A stretch of DNA of 64,000 nucleotides from RGIG9060 sp052173655 (GCA_052173655.1 JBQMYD010000001.1:248001-312000), one strand, 5' to 3'. Numbered from the stretch's first letter, positions 26,628 through 36,514 are shown. Notes: generated from the sequence alone by a model not told the origin. Numbers and translations: made by a program.

Positions 26628-27560
26628 ATGAAAAAACATTCCAAACTGTACAATATTGCAAGATTCATTTATAGATATCTTCGTTATAATGAACATAGGC
26701 CTTTTTCACAACCTTTATACTTTCTAGACAATTCTAAAAAGCATGAAACTTGTTGTTTTATTTTATCAGGTTATAAAGAATTTACATGGGATATTGTATT
26801 TAAACGAATCAAAGAGTTTTGCCCTTCAAATATAGATGTTTGTATTGTTTCAAGCGGGAAATATTCTGAAAAATTAAACAATATTGCAAAAAAATATGAC
26901 TGGTCGTATTTAGCTACAAAAAGAAACAATGTTTGTTTAACATTAAACACTGCCATAGCCTGTTTTGAAAATTGTAAAAATATTTTTAAGCTTGATGAAG
27001 ATATTTTCGTTACAAAAGATTTTTTTAAAAATTTACCTGATATTTATAATGAATCAAAGAAAGATTATTTTCCAAGTTTTGCTGCCCCTCTTATTTCGAT
27101 AAACGGCTACGGATATAGAAGAATATTGGAAAAATTAAACATGGTAGAAGAATACTCGAACAAGTTTGAGTATCCAAAAATTTCAGCCGGGGATCACATG
27201 AAAATTGAAAACGACATTGATGTTGCAAAATATATGTGGAGCAAAAATATTGACGATACTGATAATAAAATAAAACAAATTGTTTCAAAACAAAATTTTA
27301 CAGTATGCCCAATTCGTTTCAGTATAGGCGCTATTTATTTTGAAAAGGAACTGTTAGATTGTGTCGGCTGGTTTCCTGTTACTAAAGGTAACGGTATGGG
27401 AACGGATGAAATTTTTTTATGTAATCTTGCAACAACACAAAGTAAGGCAATGATTATTTCAGAAACTTGTGTGGTTGGGCATCTTAGTTTCGGAAAGCAA
27501 AATGAAGAAATGAGAAATTATTATTTACAAAATGGGACTATTTTTGATATAAAAAAATAA
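26628..27560 (+). CDS. Putative GT-A-type glycosyltransferase, family unclear
   Basis: The 310 residues have an N-terminal region rich in aromatic and basic residues, then CCFILSGYKEFTWDIVFKRI, VCIVSSGKYSEKLNNI and an acidic FKLDEDIFVTKDFF motif that looks like a DxD metal site. A later GNGMGTDEIFLCN stretch resembles the acceptor side of GT-A enzymes. I do not recognise the family with certainty. The start at 26628 is set by GGGAG seven bases upstream; an upstream TTG at 26604 is less likely. It sits between a GT2 gene and rfbA, consistent with sugar transfer in this locus. Confidence 0.55.
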   Translation: MKKHSKLYNIARFIYRYLRYNEHRPFSQPLYFLDNSKKHETCCFILSGYKEFTWDIVFKRIKEFCPSNIDVCIVSSGKYSEKLNNIAKKYDWSYLATKRNNVCLTLNTAIACFENCKNIFKLDEDIFVTKDFFKNLPDIYNESKKDYFPSFAAPLISINGYGYRRILEKLNMVEEYSNKFEYPKISAGDHMKIENDIDVAKYMWSKNIDDTDNKIKQIVSKQNFTVCPIRFSIGAIYFEKELLDCVGWFPVTKGNGMGTDEIFLCNLATTQSKAMIISETCVVGHLSFGKQNEEMRNYYLQNGTIFDIKK

Positions 27561-27574
27561 TAGGAGGCATAATA

Positions 27575-28447
27575 ATGAAAGGAATTATTCTTGCAGGCGG
27601 TTCGGGAACACGACTTTATCCCATTACAAAGGCGGTGAGTAAACAAATTTTACCGCTTTATGACAAACCTATGATTTATTATCCTTTAAGCGTACTTATG
27701 CTTGCAGGAATAAGGGAAGTTTTGATTATTTCCACTCCAAGAGATTTGCCGTTATTCAAAGAACTTTTTGCAAACGGTGATTGGCTTGGCATGAAATTTG
27801 AATATGCAATTCAAGATAAGCCGAGAGGTCTTGCTGATGCTTTCATTATAGGAAAAGAATTTATAGGAACTGATGAAGTTGCTCTTGTACTTGGTGATAA
27901 TATTTTTTACGGACAATCTTTTACATCAACACTAAAAAAAGCTAGAGAAAAAGTTGAAAAAGATAAAAAAAGTGTGATTTTCGGATATTTTGTAGCAGAT
28001 CCTACAAGTTACGGAGTTGTTGAATTTGACAAATCCGGTAAAGTTTTGGGAATTGAGGAAAAACCCAAAGAGCCTAAGTCAAATTATGCAGTACCCGGCC
28101 TTTATTTTTACACAAACGATGTTGTAAAAATTGCAGAAAATGTAAAGCCTAGTGCCAGAGGAGAAATAGAAATTACTTCGATAAATAATGAATATTTAAA
28201 TCAAAATAAGCTGGATGTTGAACTTTTAGGACGCGGAATGGCATGGCTTGATACGGGGACTTATGACGGACTTTTAGAAGCAAGTAATTTCATAGCTACC
28301 ATTCAAAAAAGACAAGGAATGTATGTCAGTTGTCTTGAAGAAATTGCATACCGTAACGGTTGGATTACAAAAACTGAAATGGTAAAAATGGCATCCGAAT
28401 ATAAAACTGATTACGGAAAGTATTTAAAATTTATTGCAGAAAATTAA
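27575..28447 (+). CDS. rfbA: Glucose-1-phosphate thymidylyltransferase
   Basis: RfbA/RmlA converts dTTP and glucose-1-phosphate to dTDP-glucose, the first step of the dTDP-L-rhamnose pathway. The 290 residues start with MKGIILAGGSGTRLYPIT (nucleotide-binding loop) and contain KPMIYYPLSVLMLAGI, LGDNIFYGQ and GIEEKPKEPKSNYAV, all standard for the family at its usual length. GGAGG lies eight bases before the ATG. It heads the rfbA-rfbC-rfbD-rfbB run. Its product also feeds the DegT-type aminotransferase through RfbB. Confidence 0.97.
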   Translation: MKGIILAGGSGTRLYPITKAVSKQILPLYDKPMIYYPLSVLMLAGIREVLIISTPRDLPLFKELFANGDWLGMKFEYAIQDKPRGLADAFIIGKEFIGTDEVALVLGDNIFYGQSFTSTLKKAREKVEKDKKSVIFGYFVADPTSYGVVEFDKSGKVLGIEEKPKEPKSNYAVPGLYFYTNDVVKIAENVKPSARGEIEITSINNEYLNQNKLDVELLGRGMAWLDTGTYDGLLEASNFIATIQKRQGMYVSCLEEIAYRNGWITKTEMVKMASEYKTDYGKYLKFIAEN

Positions 28448-28477
28448 ATTTTACAAATTGTATTTTAAGAGGTTTTT

Positions 28478-29080
28478 ATGAGTTTTGAGTTTCGTAAGTG
28501 CACGTCCAAAGAAGGATTTGAATTTTCCGGACTTTATGAAATTTTTCCAAGAATTTTTGGAGATCACCGCGGATATTTTTTTGAAAGTTACAGTGAACGT
28601 GATTTTTTGTCTGTAGGACTTACAGTAAAATTTGTGCAAGATAATCAATCTTTTTCTACAAAAGGAATACTTAGAGGACTTCATTTTCAGACAAAACATC
28701 CACAAGGAAAACTTGTCAGAGCCTTATCAGGTAAAGTTTATGATGTTGCAGTTGATTTAAGACATGATTCGTCCACATTTGGAAAGTACTACGGTGTAAT
28801 TTTAGACAGCGAAAGACATAATATGTTTTATATTCCACCCGGATTTGCTCACGGTTTTTATGTTCTTACAGATACTGCAACCTTTGCTTACAAATGTACC
28901 GATTTTTATGATCCTGCAGGTGAAGGCGGTTTAATGTGGGATGATAAAACAATAGGAATTGATTGGAAATCAGTTGCTCCGGATATTTATCCTGTACTTT
29001 CAGAAAAGGATCAAGAACATCCTATTTTTGATTCAACCGAAAAATATTTTGACAAAAAAGGTAAATGGATTGGAGAATAA
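28478..29080 (+). CDS. rfbC: dTDP-4-dehydrorhamnose 3,5-epimerase
   Basis: The 200-residue cupin-type epimerase carries the catalytic His in LRGLHFQTKHPQGKLVR and later FYIPPGFAHGFYVL. It inverts C3 and C5 of dTDP-4-keto-6-deoxyglucose. The length and motifs are typical, and the C-terminal FDSTEKYFDKKGKW is slightly extended. It follows rfbA by 30 bp. GGAG-containing DNA at its 3' end provides the ribosome site for rfbD. Confidence 0.96.
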   Translation: MSFEFRKCTSKEGFEFSGLYEIFPRIFGDHRGYFFESYSERDFLSVGLTVKFVQDNQSFSTKGILRGLHFQTKHPQGKLVRALSGKVYDVAVDLRHDSSTFGKYYGVILDSERHNMFYIPPGFAHGFYVLTDTATFAYKCTDFYDPAGEGGLMWDDKTIGIDWKSVAPDIYPVLSEKDQEHPIFDSTEKYFDKKGKWIGE

Positions 29081-29081
29081 A

Positions 29082-29978
29082 ATGATTTGGATAATAGGTT
29101 GTAACGGAATGTTGGGTTCCGAAGTAGTCCGCCTCTTAAAAGAAAAAAACTGTGCATATATTGGCACCGATCGTGAACTTGATTTTACTGACATGGATGC
29201 TTTAAAAGAATTTTCAAATGGAAAAGACATAAAATGGATTATAAACTGTGCAGCATTTACCGCAGTTGATTCTGCAGAAGACAACATAGATGCAGCAGAA
29301 TCCCTCAATGCTTTTGGACCTCAAAATTTGATTGAATTATGTAACGAAATAGGAGCAAAAATTATACATATTTCAACCGATTATGTTTTTGACGGCAGAG
29401 CATCTGTTCCTTATACAGAAGACATGGAAAAATGTCCTGAAAGTGTTTATGGCCGAACAAAAGGACACGGGGAAGATCTTATTCTGAATAACATGAAAGA
29501 AAACGCATGGATATTGCGAACATCATGGCTTTATGGTTGGAACGGAAAAAATTTTGTTTACACTATGATAAAAGCATTCAATAATAACGAATCAAGAATA
29601 GTCGTTAACGACCAAAGAGGAACACCTACCCTTGCATTCGATCTTGCAAGTACAATTTTAACACTAATAGAACAAGTTGAAAATAAAAATGATGTTCCTT
29701 GTGGGATATATCACTTTTCAAATTTAGGAAATATAACATGGTATGATTTTGCATGTAAGATTAATGAGTTGGGCAAAAAATATGCTTACATAACCAATGA
29801 TTGCAAGGTTATGCCTTGTTCTACCGATATGTTTCCTGTAAAAGCAAATCGACCTGCATATTCTGTTTTAAGCAAAGAAAAAATACAAAAAACTTTAAAC
29901 ATAAAAATTCCGGAATGGCAGGAAAGCCTTGAAAAATTTATATCAAGTTCACTTTTTCAAAAAGAACGAATTTTATAA
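29082..29978 (+). CDS. rfbD: dTDP-4-dehydrorhamnose reductase
   Basis: The 298-residue SDR reduces dTDP-4-keto-L-rhamnose to dTDP-L-rhamnose with NAD(P)H. It shows IWIIGCNGMLGSEV (cofactor loop), IINCAAFTAVDSAE, ISTDYVFDG and YGRTKGHGE containing the YxxxK pair, then ILRTSWLYG. The start at 29082, one base after the rfbC stop, is backed by GGAG at 29072-29075. A longer frame beginning inside rfbC is not needed. Confidence 0.95.
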   Translation: MIWIIGCNGMLGSEVVRLLKEKNCAYIGTDRELDFTDMDALKEFSNGKDIKWIINCAAFTAVDSAEDNIDAAESLNAFGPQNLIELCNEIGAKIIHISTDYVFDGRASVPYTEDMEKCPESVYGRTKGHGEDLILNNMKENAWILRTSWLYGWNGKNFVYTMIKAFNNNESRIVVNDQRGTPTLAFDLASTILTLIEQVENKNDVPCGIYHFSNLGNITWYDFACKINELGKKYAYITNDCKVMPCSTDMFPVKANRPAYSVLSKEKIQKTLNIKIPEWQESLEKFISSSLFQKERIL

Positions 29979-30000
29979 AACTATCATTATGGAGAAATAA

Positions 30001-31149
30001 ATGAGAAAATTACAAAATATTTTAATCACCGGAGGAGCAGGTTTTATTGGCTGTAATTTTATTCACTATCTTTTTGGAAAAAGTGCAAGTGAAACAAATC
30101 TTTTTGACGATGCAAATTTTTCCGGCAAAGTTGTAAACGTTGACTGCTTGACATACGCCGGAAATCTTGAAAGTCTTTCAGATATTGAAAAAGAATTCGG
30201 TTCAAAATCTTCTTATCAGCGATATTTTTTTGAAAAAGTTGATATTTGTGATCGCAAACAAATTGAGCGTATTTTAAAGCAATATGATATCGATACTATA
30301 ATTCATTTTGCAGCAGAAAGCCATGTTGACCGTTCAATTTTAGGTCCTGAAACTTTTGTAAAAACAAATGTAATGGGAACTTTCACGTTGTTGGACTGTG
30401 CATATAATTTTTGGAAAAATGAAGACGGCTCCTGTAAAGAAGGTGTACTTTTTCATCATATTTCAACAGATGAGGTGTATGGTTCTCTCGGTTCTACAGG
30501 CTATTTTACTGAAAACACCCCATATGATCCCAGAAGTCCTTATTCTTCTTCAAAAGCAAGTTCCGATCACTTGGTTATGGCTTATTTTCATACTTACGGA
30601 ATGCCTATAACGCTTTCAAATTGTACAAATAACTACGGTCCTTTTCAATTTCCTGAAAAACTTTTACCGTTGATGATTAATAACATCAGAGAAGGAAAAA
30701 ATCTTCCCGTATACGGAAAAGGAGATAACATCCGGGATTGGATTTACGTTGAAGATCACAACCGAGCCGTTTGGCAGATTATTAAAAACGGAAAGTCCGG
30801 TGAAAAATACAATATCGGCGGTGAAAACGAATGGACGAATATAAAGTTGCTTCATAAAGTTATAGAATTAACCTGCGAGCAATTGACCTGTAGCGGATTA
30901 AAAAACAGAACACAAGGTGAAGTAGAAAAAACAATTACGTTTGTAAAAGATAGACCCGGACACGATAAACGCTATGCTATTGACTGCACAAAGATAAAAA
31001 AAGAACTTAATTGGCAACGTAAAATGAGTTTTGAGCAGGGACTTTTACACACCATAAAATGGTACTTGCAAAATTCAGAATGGATTGAACATATAAAATC
31101 AGGTAGCTATAAGGACTGGATTAATGCTAACTACAAAGACAGACATTAA
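30001..31149 (+). CDS. rfbB: dTDP-glucose 4,6-dehydratase
   Basis: RfbB makes dTDP-4-keto-6-deoxyglucose, the branch point for rhamnose (RfbC/D) and possibly a 4-amino sugar via the aminotransferase at 12430. The 382 residues have ILITGGAGFIGCNF, FAAESHVDRSI, the catalytic HISTDEVYGSLG and YSSSKASSDHLV (YxxxK). They are somewhat longer than the usual ~350 owing to an insertion near residues 29-42 and a longer end. GGAG lies just upstream of the ATG. It is the last gene of the rfb run; no GC-rich terminator is visible after it. Confidence 0.96.
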   Translation: MRKLQNILITGGAGFIGCNFIHYLFGKSASETNLFDDANFSGKVVNVDCLTYAGNLESLSDIEKEFGSKSSYQRYFFEKVDICDRKQIERILKQYDIDTIIHFAAESHVDRSILGPETFVKTNVMGTFTLLDCAYNFWKNEDGSCKEGVLFHHISTDEVYGSLGSTGYFTENTPYDPRSPYSSSKASSDHLVMAYFHTYGMPITLSNCTNNYGPFQFPEKLLPLMINNIREGKNLPVYGKGDNIRDWIYVEDHNRAVWQIIKNGKSGEKYNIGGENEWTNIKLLHKVIELTCEQLTCSGLKNRTQGEVEKTITFVKDRPGHDKRYAIDCTKIKKELNWQRKMSFEQGLLHTIKWYLQNSEWIEHIKSGSYKDWINANYKDRH

Positions 31150-31178
31150 ATTTATCATACTAAAAAAATAAAACTCTA

Positions 31179-31207
31179 TTGCTATCATTTTTTTTTTTTA
31201 GTAAACT
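31179..31207 (+). promoter_or_regulatory. Promoter with a 12-T spacer tract
   Basis: TTGCTA (31179-31184), a 17-bp spacer and TAAACT (31202-31207) lie 9 bp before the ATG of the Wzi-like gene. Twelve consecutive T residues (31188-31199) fill most of the spacer, so slippage would change the -35/-10 distance. Each hexamer matches consensus at four of six positions, so the call is moderate. Confidence 0.45.
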
Positions 31208-31216
31208 CGAAATATT

Positions 31217-32968
31217 ATGAAAAATATAAGATATTCGGTTCTAATACCTCTTTTTTTTGCTTTTATTTTATTACCTGCTTTTTCTCAAATGCAGTTGTCG
31301 GTTCAAGTTAATGATAACGTTTATCAGCTTTTAGAAAATGCACATTTACGCGGAATAATTCCTGTTCTTCCTGCAAACAAACCTTATACAAGAGAGTTTA
31401 CTGTAGCAAAATTAAACGAGATTTTGGATTCGGGAAAATTAAAACCTGAAGAAATTGAAACATATTTAATGGCTCGTGAAAGAATAAATCCTAAAGAAGC
31501 TCAACCGTGGTACATTACAGGTTATTATACAAACAGATTTGAAGAAAAAAATAAAGACTTCCCTATTACAGCCGGAATAAGATGGGAATCAAATGCAAAT
31601 TTAAATTGTAATTCTCCTTATTTATCAAACCAACATTGGCTTGAACTTTACATTGAAGGTGGCATCAAAGAGCATTTTTCATACAAGATAAACGGCAGCG
31701 GAGGTGTTATCTTTTTAAAAAAAGATTCATTTGCACCTAATTCTTTTACAAAATCATGGGACGGTTTTCAGTATATTTTTTCAGACTTTTATTTATACGT
31801 TCCTATTTATGAAGGAAAAAGTGCCGGTGCGGTAATGGAACCGGAAATTTGTTTTTCAAGCCGGGAAAATAAATTCGGCATAAAATTTTCCCGTACAAGA
31901 CATCAGTGGGGCTATGCGGATGGTTCATTATTTTTGTCAAATACCGCTCGCCCGTTTTTAGCAATTGAAACATGGTTTAATCCTGTTAAATGGTTTCAAA
32001 CTGATTTTACTGTAGGTACGTTGGAATATGTCAGCAATGGAGATTTAAAAAATTCAGCATGGGCATTTCAAACTATGTTTTCTTCGGTACAGGGGCAATT
32101 CAACATAGGAAAGTATTTTTATTTTGGAGCTTTAGGAACTCTTACATGGGCAAAACGGCTTGAACTTGGTTATATGTATCCGCTTTTATTTCCGTTTTTA
32201 TATCAAAATCAAATCGGAGATTTTGACAATATGCAAATCGGTTTGTATTTTGGTGTAAATATTCCTAAAATCGCTCATATTTACGGACAAGTTTTTATTG
32301 ACGAATGCAATGTAACAACAAGACCTTTTTTCAATCATTCAAGAAACATGGTTGCCAACATGATCGGGGCAAAATCTCCTTTACCATTTTGGACTTCTAC
32401 CTTAACATTTCAATATACAAAAATCGAACCGTTTATGTATACACATCCTGATACCGAAGTTCCATGGTACGGTAAAAAAATTAATACAGATTACGTAAAT
32501 CATGGAGAATGTTTGGGATACAATCTAGGACCTAACAGTGATGAATTCAGGTTACACTTTAGAGGAAATCCGGTATGGTACATTACAACAGATTTTAGCT
32601 ATACGCTGGTAAGACACGGAGCAACACACGGCTGGGGTAAAGTTATAGGAAGCTCTCTTAGCGATAAAATGGATTATTACTTACTCAATATGGAATTACA
32701 TGCCGGGATGAAGCCAGGCGATACGTACTGGAAAGATTTTTTACATGACGGAGTTTATGAATGGATTAACAGTGTATCTTTAGGTGCTACTTTAAACTGT
32801 CGAAAATGGAAAATTCCTATTGATATTTGTGCATCTTATACATTTAGTTATACCAATTATAGTTTTGGAAACGTTCATAATAGAAAAAATTTCTTTTTCT
32901 TTGAAGACGATACTTACAAAAATAAAGTAGGAAACTATTTAACTCTTGCCGTAAAAGTTTATAATTAA
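31217..32968 (+). CDS. Wzi-like outer-membrane protein (capsule assembly family)
   Basis: A signal peptide (hydrophobic residues about 8-23 ending AFSQ) precedes a 583-residue protein rich in alternating aromatic strands that ends YLTLAVKVYN, as outer-membrane barrels do. The central RTRHQWGYADGSLFLSNTARP strongly recalls the conserved motif of the capsule assembly Wzi family, which binds or anchors surface polysaccharide. The N-terminal ~100 residues form a small helical domain (LLENAHLRGIIPVLP). It follows the rfb genes and precedes two permease genes by 3 bp. Its location fits attachment or secretion of the polymer made upstream. Confidence 0.65.
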   Translation: MKNIRYSVLIPLFFAFILLPAFSQMQLSVQVNDNVYQLLENAHLRGIIPVLPANKPYTREFTVAKLNEILDSGKLKPEEIETYLMARERINPKEAQPWYITGYYTNRFEEKNKDFPITAGIRWESNANLNCNSPYLSNQHWLELYIEGGIKEHFSYKINGSGGVIFLKKDSFAPNSFTKSWDGFQYIFSDFYLYVPIYEGKSAGAVMEPEICFSSRENKFGIKFSRTRHQWGYADGSLFLSNTARPFLAIETWFNPVKWFQTDFTVGTLEYVSNGDLKNSAWAFQTMFSSVQGQFNIGKYFYFGALGTLTWAKRLELGYMYPLLFPFLYQNQIGDFDNMQIGLYFGVNIPKIAHIYGQVFIDECNVTTRPFFNHSRNMVANMIGAKSPLPFWTSTLTFQYTKIEPFMYTHPDTEVPWYGKKINTDYVNHGECLGYNLGPNSDEFRLHFRGNPVWYITTDFSYTLVRHGATHGWGKVIGSSLSDKMDYYLLNMELHAGMKPGDTYWKDFLHDGVYEWINSVSLGATLNCRKWKIPIDICASYTFSYTNYSFGNVHNRKNFFFFEDDTYKNKVGNYLTLAVKVYN

Positions 32969-32971
32969 AGT

Positions 32972-34453
32972 ATGTTTTATAATTTCAGGTTTGCATTTAG
33001 AAGTGTTTTTTCACGAAAAAGTTCAATTACAATAATTTTGTTCATTGCTTTTGCAATTACTACCTTAATCGTAGTAAATGCAATTTTTGACGGGACTGAA
33101 AACGGAATAAAAACTGTTTTTAAGCAAAGTTTTACCGGAGATATTGTAATTAGAGAAAAAACAAAAGAAAATGTAAGTCTATTTGGTAATGTTTCTTCTG
33201 CAGATGAATCTATCTTGCCGTTTGAACAAGTTTCGTATTATCCGCAACTTTCTGAATTTTTGAAAAATCAAAAAGAAGTTCAATTTTTTTCACATCAAAT
33301 ATCAAGTTACGCAGCGTTAGAATTTAATAACCTTAGATACACGGTTGCAGTTTTCGGAATTGAAGCCGAGCAATACTTAAAACTAATGGATTGCGTAAAA
33401 ATTATAGATGGGAAACCTTTTGAAAAAGGGAAAAAAGGTGCTATGATTTCAAAATCGTGGCTTGAAAAATTTGAGGATATAAACGGAAATTCAATAAAAA
33501 TTGGAGATGAGATTCAACTTGTTTTTACTGATGGAAAAACCTTTAGAATTAGAACATTGCCTGTCAGTGCAATTTATGAATATCCTACACAAAATGAAAT
33601 TTTAGACAGAATTATTCTTTGCGATTCGGATACAATTCGTTCTTTAGTTGGGCGAAATTCAATTTATGAAAACGATAAAAAAAACTTGGAAATTGATAAG
33701 CAATTAGAAAATGCGGAAAAAACCGAACCACAAGATAATTTTGATTTAGATTCCCTTTTTGAAGACGTTTCGGATGTTCATGTTGAGGAAAGTTTACAAA
33801 CTAATCTTCCTTTTTCGTCGTTAAAAAAAGAAAAAAAAGATCAAAATTCAGATGAAACACCAATTAACTGGGACTTTGTTACTATCAAACTTTTTCCTGA
33901 TGTAAAAGAAAAATCCGTCATAAAAAAAATAAATGAATTTTCAAAACAAAACGGGTACACTTTTGAAGCAATTAATTGGCGAACTGCATCAGGACCTACT
34001 GCACAATACATTTTTTGGTTACGAATGATTCTTATATTGGGAATTGCAATTGTTTTGTTTGCAGGAATTATCGTTGTAAATAATACACTTGTTATAAATA
34101 TCATAGATAGAACAAGAGAAATCGGAACAATGCGGGCTTTAGGAGCAAATAAACGCAATATATCTTTTCTTTGCATGAAAGAAACTTTGATTATGTGCTT
34201 GACCTCATATGTCCTATCAATTTTTTTTGCAACTTTTATTATAGGAATTTTGAAATTTTTTCCAATTCATTTGCATAATCCATTTTTAATTCAGTTATTC
34301 GGTAAAGATTTTATTGTTGTAAAATTTAGCTTTTTCAATTATATGCAAGGTTTTTTGTTGAGTTTATTTATAGGTTTTTTATCGTGGATTGTACCGGTTT
34401 ATGAAGCGTTAAAAATTATGCCGGTTGTTGCAATGAAAGGCGGAAATACATGA
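32972..34453 (+). CDS. FtsX/LolC-type ABC permease
   Basis: The 493 residues have one N-terminal helix (about 18-40), a large periplasmic domain and three C-terminal helices. The family motif IDRTREIGTMRALGANKRNI lies before the penultimate helices, as in LolC/LolE and MacB. The periplasmic part holds an acidic low-complexity stretch; residues 257-274 include DSLFEDVSDVHVEE, a motif echoed in the barrel protein at 36515. No ABC ATPase is adjacent, so energy must come from a subunit encoded elsewhere. It lies 3 bp after the Wzi-like gene and overlaps the second permease by 4 bp. Confidence 0.85.
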   Translation: MFYNFRFAFRSVFSRKSSITIILFIAFAITTLIVVNAIFDGTENGIKTVFKQSFTGDIVIREKTKENVSLFGNVSSADESILPFEQVSYYPQLSEFLKNQKEVQFFSHQISSYAALEFNNLRYTVAVFGIEAEQYLKLMDCVKIIDGKPFEKGKKGAMISKSWLEKFEDINGNSIKIGDEIQLVFTDGKTFRIRTLPVSAIYEYPTQNEILDRIILCDSDTIRSLVGRNSIYENDKKNLEIDKQLENAEKTEPQDNFDLDSLFEDVSDVHVEESLQTNLPFSSLKKEKKDQNSDETPINWDFVTIKLFPDVKEKSVIKKINEFSKQNGYTFEAINWRTASGPTAQYIFWLRMILILGIAIVLFAGIIVVNNTLVINIIDRTREIGTMRALGANKRNISFLCMKETLIMCLTSYVLSIFFATFIIGILKFFPIHLHNPFLIQLFGKDFIVVKFSFFNYMQGFLLSLFIGFLSWIVPVYEALKIMPVVAMKGGNT

Positions 34454-35712
34454 AACATTCTCTTATCGCAATACGTTCACTACTACATAACAAAAAGCGA
34501 TATGCATTGCTGTTTATTGCATCTGCTTTAACAATGACACTAACAATAACTGTTATGGGTCTTATGAACGGAATGATGATTTCGTTATATAACAAAGCAA
34601 AAGTATATTTTGGTGGTGATGCTATACTTTTAAATAAAAATTATTTATATAACGGTAAAGAATTATTAGATAAACATAATGATTTTTTTAAGAAGATTGG
34701 TTATAAAATCAATCTTAGATATGATTATGAAAATTTTGCCTACTTTTATTTTGAAGGACTTTCGATAAAACAACGAAAATTAAAAGGTATCGATTTTAAA
34801 AACGAAAAAGATTTACTTTCACAATTGAATATAATACAAGGAAATATTGAAGGAATAGAAAATTCAAACGGTGTTTTGATTTCGTATCCGCTTGCAAAAA
34901 TTTTGAATGTTTCAGCAGGAGATATAATAGTTCTTGTTTTGCAAACATTACAGGGCTACACAAATACGGCAGATGTAGTTGTAAAAGGAATTTATAATGA
35001 TACAAGTGTATTCGGCAAAAATGTTTCATATTTAGATATTGATTTTTTAAGAAAAATTACAAGTGCAGATAGTACAACAATAAATTCTTTTGGTTTTTTA
35101 AAAAGCACTTCAGAAAAAATGAGTAAAAAAGATTTTGCTAAAATAAAAAATGCATTGTCTTTACTTATTGATATGGAAAATGAAATTACAGATCACAAGG
35201 ATTTTCTTAGTTCTTCAAAACATACCTATGGTTTATTTTCGTTGGATGATTGCCTAAATAATATTGAATTCCTTATAAGAGCAATGTATATCATTATATA
35301 CACAATAATGAGCGTTCTTGTTATAATCATTGCAATAGGAATAGGTTCAACTTACAAAGTAATTGCAGTAAAAAGAATTAATGAAATAGGGATGTACATG
35401 GCTTTGGGATTTTCTTCCTACGCCATTACATCTATTTTCTTAATTGAAGCCTTTTTTTTGATAACAGCTGCGTTTTTTACTTCGATTTTTATGTTTTTAA
35501 TTTTAGGTTTTGTACTGGGACAAATTGATTTTTCAATTATTCCAAATTTTGATATTTTTTTGACAAACGCCCACTTAATTGTAAGTCCTGCAGTATGGCA
35601 AGTTTTTTTGATTTATATTATAATTTGCTTAACTGCTATTTCTTTGGTTTGCTTAACGATAAGGCGTTATACTCATACAACACCTGTAAAAGCAATTGCT
35701 GTAAATGAATAA
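34450..35712 (+). CDS. FtsX/LolE-type ABC permease
   Basis: The 420 residues have the same topology as the upstream permease: an N-terminal helix, a periplasmic domain of about 230 residues and three C-terminal helices, with VKRINEIGMYMALGFSSYAI as the FtsX motif. Its ATG overlaps the stop of the first permease (ATGA), so the two are translationally coupled and probably form a heterodimer like LolC/LolE. Such transporters extract lipoproteins or other amphipathic cargo from the outer leaflet of the inner membrane. The cargo is not known. Confidence 0.85.
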   Translation: MKHSLIAIRSLLHNKKRYALLFIASALTMTLTITVMGLMNGMMISLYNKAKVYFGGDAILLNKNYLYNGKELLDKHNDFFKKIGYKINLRYDYENFAYFYFEGLSIKQRKLKGIDFKNEKDLLSQLNIIQGNIEGIENSNGVLISYPLAKILNVSAGDIIVLVLQTLQGYTNTADVVVKGIYNDTSVFGKNVSYLDIDFLRKITSADSTTINSFGFLKSTSEKMSKKDFAKIKNALSLLIDMENEITDHKDFLSSSKHTYGLFSLDDCLNNIEFLIRAMYIIIYTIMSVLVIIIAIGIGSTYKVIAVKRINEIGMYMALGFSSYAITSIFLIEAFFLITAAFFTSIFMFLILGFVLGQIDFSIIPNFDIFLTNAHLIVSPAVWQVFLIYIIICLTAISLVCLTIRRYTHTTPVKAIAVNE

Positions 35713-35736
35713 GTTTTTTATATTTTGGAGAAAATA

Positions 35737-36507
35737 ATGAAAAAATACATGTTTTTATTTTTCGTTTTAATTTTTATTGCAGCTCCTATTTTTTCGCAAT
35801 CGGAAAAGGATTATGCACTACTTGAAAAATGTGATCAAACTACATGTTTTGATGACACAGATTTTTCCGCAGAATATACTTTAGTGCAAGATATTCCGGG
35901 ACAGGGAAAATCAATAAACGAAGCTATCATGTATCGCAGAGATAAGACACGTAATTATACTATAATAGTAACCTCTCCAAAACAGGATTTAGGAAAAGGT
36001 TATTTACAGCTTGAAGATAATATTTGGTTTTTTGATCCTGCAGATAAAAAATTTACTTTTTCAAGCAAAAGAGATAAGTTTCAAAATACAAATGCAAATA
36101 CTTCGGATCTGGCACCTCAAGAGTTTTGTAAAAAATACAAAATAATTACAGCAATTCCTAAAAAACTTGGTCAATTTGATTGTACAATGTTTGAACTTGA
36201 AGCAAAAGTCGAAGATATTTTGTATCCAAGCGTTAAGGTTTGGATTACATCTGACGGCTTAATTAGAAAAAAAGAAGACTATTCTCTTTCAGGACAGATT
36301 TTAAGAACAACAGCTATTCCCTCTTACCAGTTAATAGGAAAAAGATCTATTCCTGTAAAGATTACTATTATAGATAATCTAAAAGGAAAAAAGATAAATG
36401 AAAAAATGTACTATGAAAAAACAGAAATTATGATAAAAAATGTTTCTTTTGCTCGACAAAAAGATTCTGTTTTTACAAAATCTTATCTTGAATTAATGAA
36501 TAACTGA
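35737..36507 (+). CDS. LolA-like periplasmic lipoprotein-sorting protein
   Basis: A signal peptide (hydrophobic core ending IFSQ) precedes a 230-residue beta-rich domain with IWFFDPADKKFTFSSKRD, VKVWITSDGLIRKKEDY and IPVKITIIDN. This is the pattern of the 'outer membrane lipoprotein-sorting protein' family related to LolA/LolB. These half-barrels ferry lipid-modified cargo across the periplasm. The start at 35737 is set by GGAG at 35727-35730; an upstream TTG is unlikely. It lies just after two LolC/E-type permeases and before an outer-membrane barrel, consistent with one trans-envelope path. Confidence 0.75.
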   Translation: MKKYMFLFFVLIFIAAPIFSQSEKDYALLEKCDQTTCFDDTDFSAEYTLVQDIPGQGKSINEAIMYRRDKTRNYTIIVTSPKQDLGKGYLQLEDNIWFFDPADKKFTFSSKRDKFQNTNANTSDLAPQEFCKKYKIITAIPKKLGQFDCTMFELEAKVEDILYPSVKVWITSDGLIRKKEDYSLSGQILRTTAIPSYQLIGKRSIPVKITIIDNLKGKKINEKMYYEKTEIMIKNVSFARQKDSVFTKSYLELMNN

Positions 36508-36514
36508 AAATTCC

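Noticed and set aside
31161..31199. T12 run as the tail of an rfb operon terminator
   Set aside because: No GC-containing hairpin precedes it; only A/T complementarity is available.
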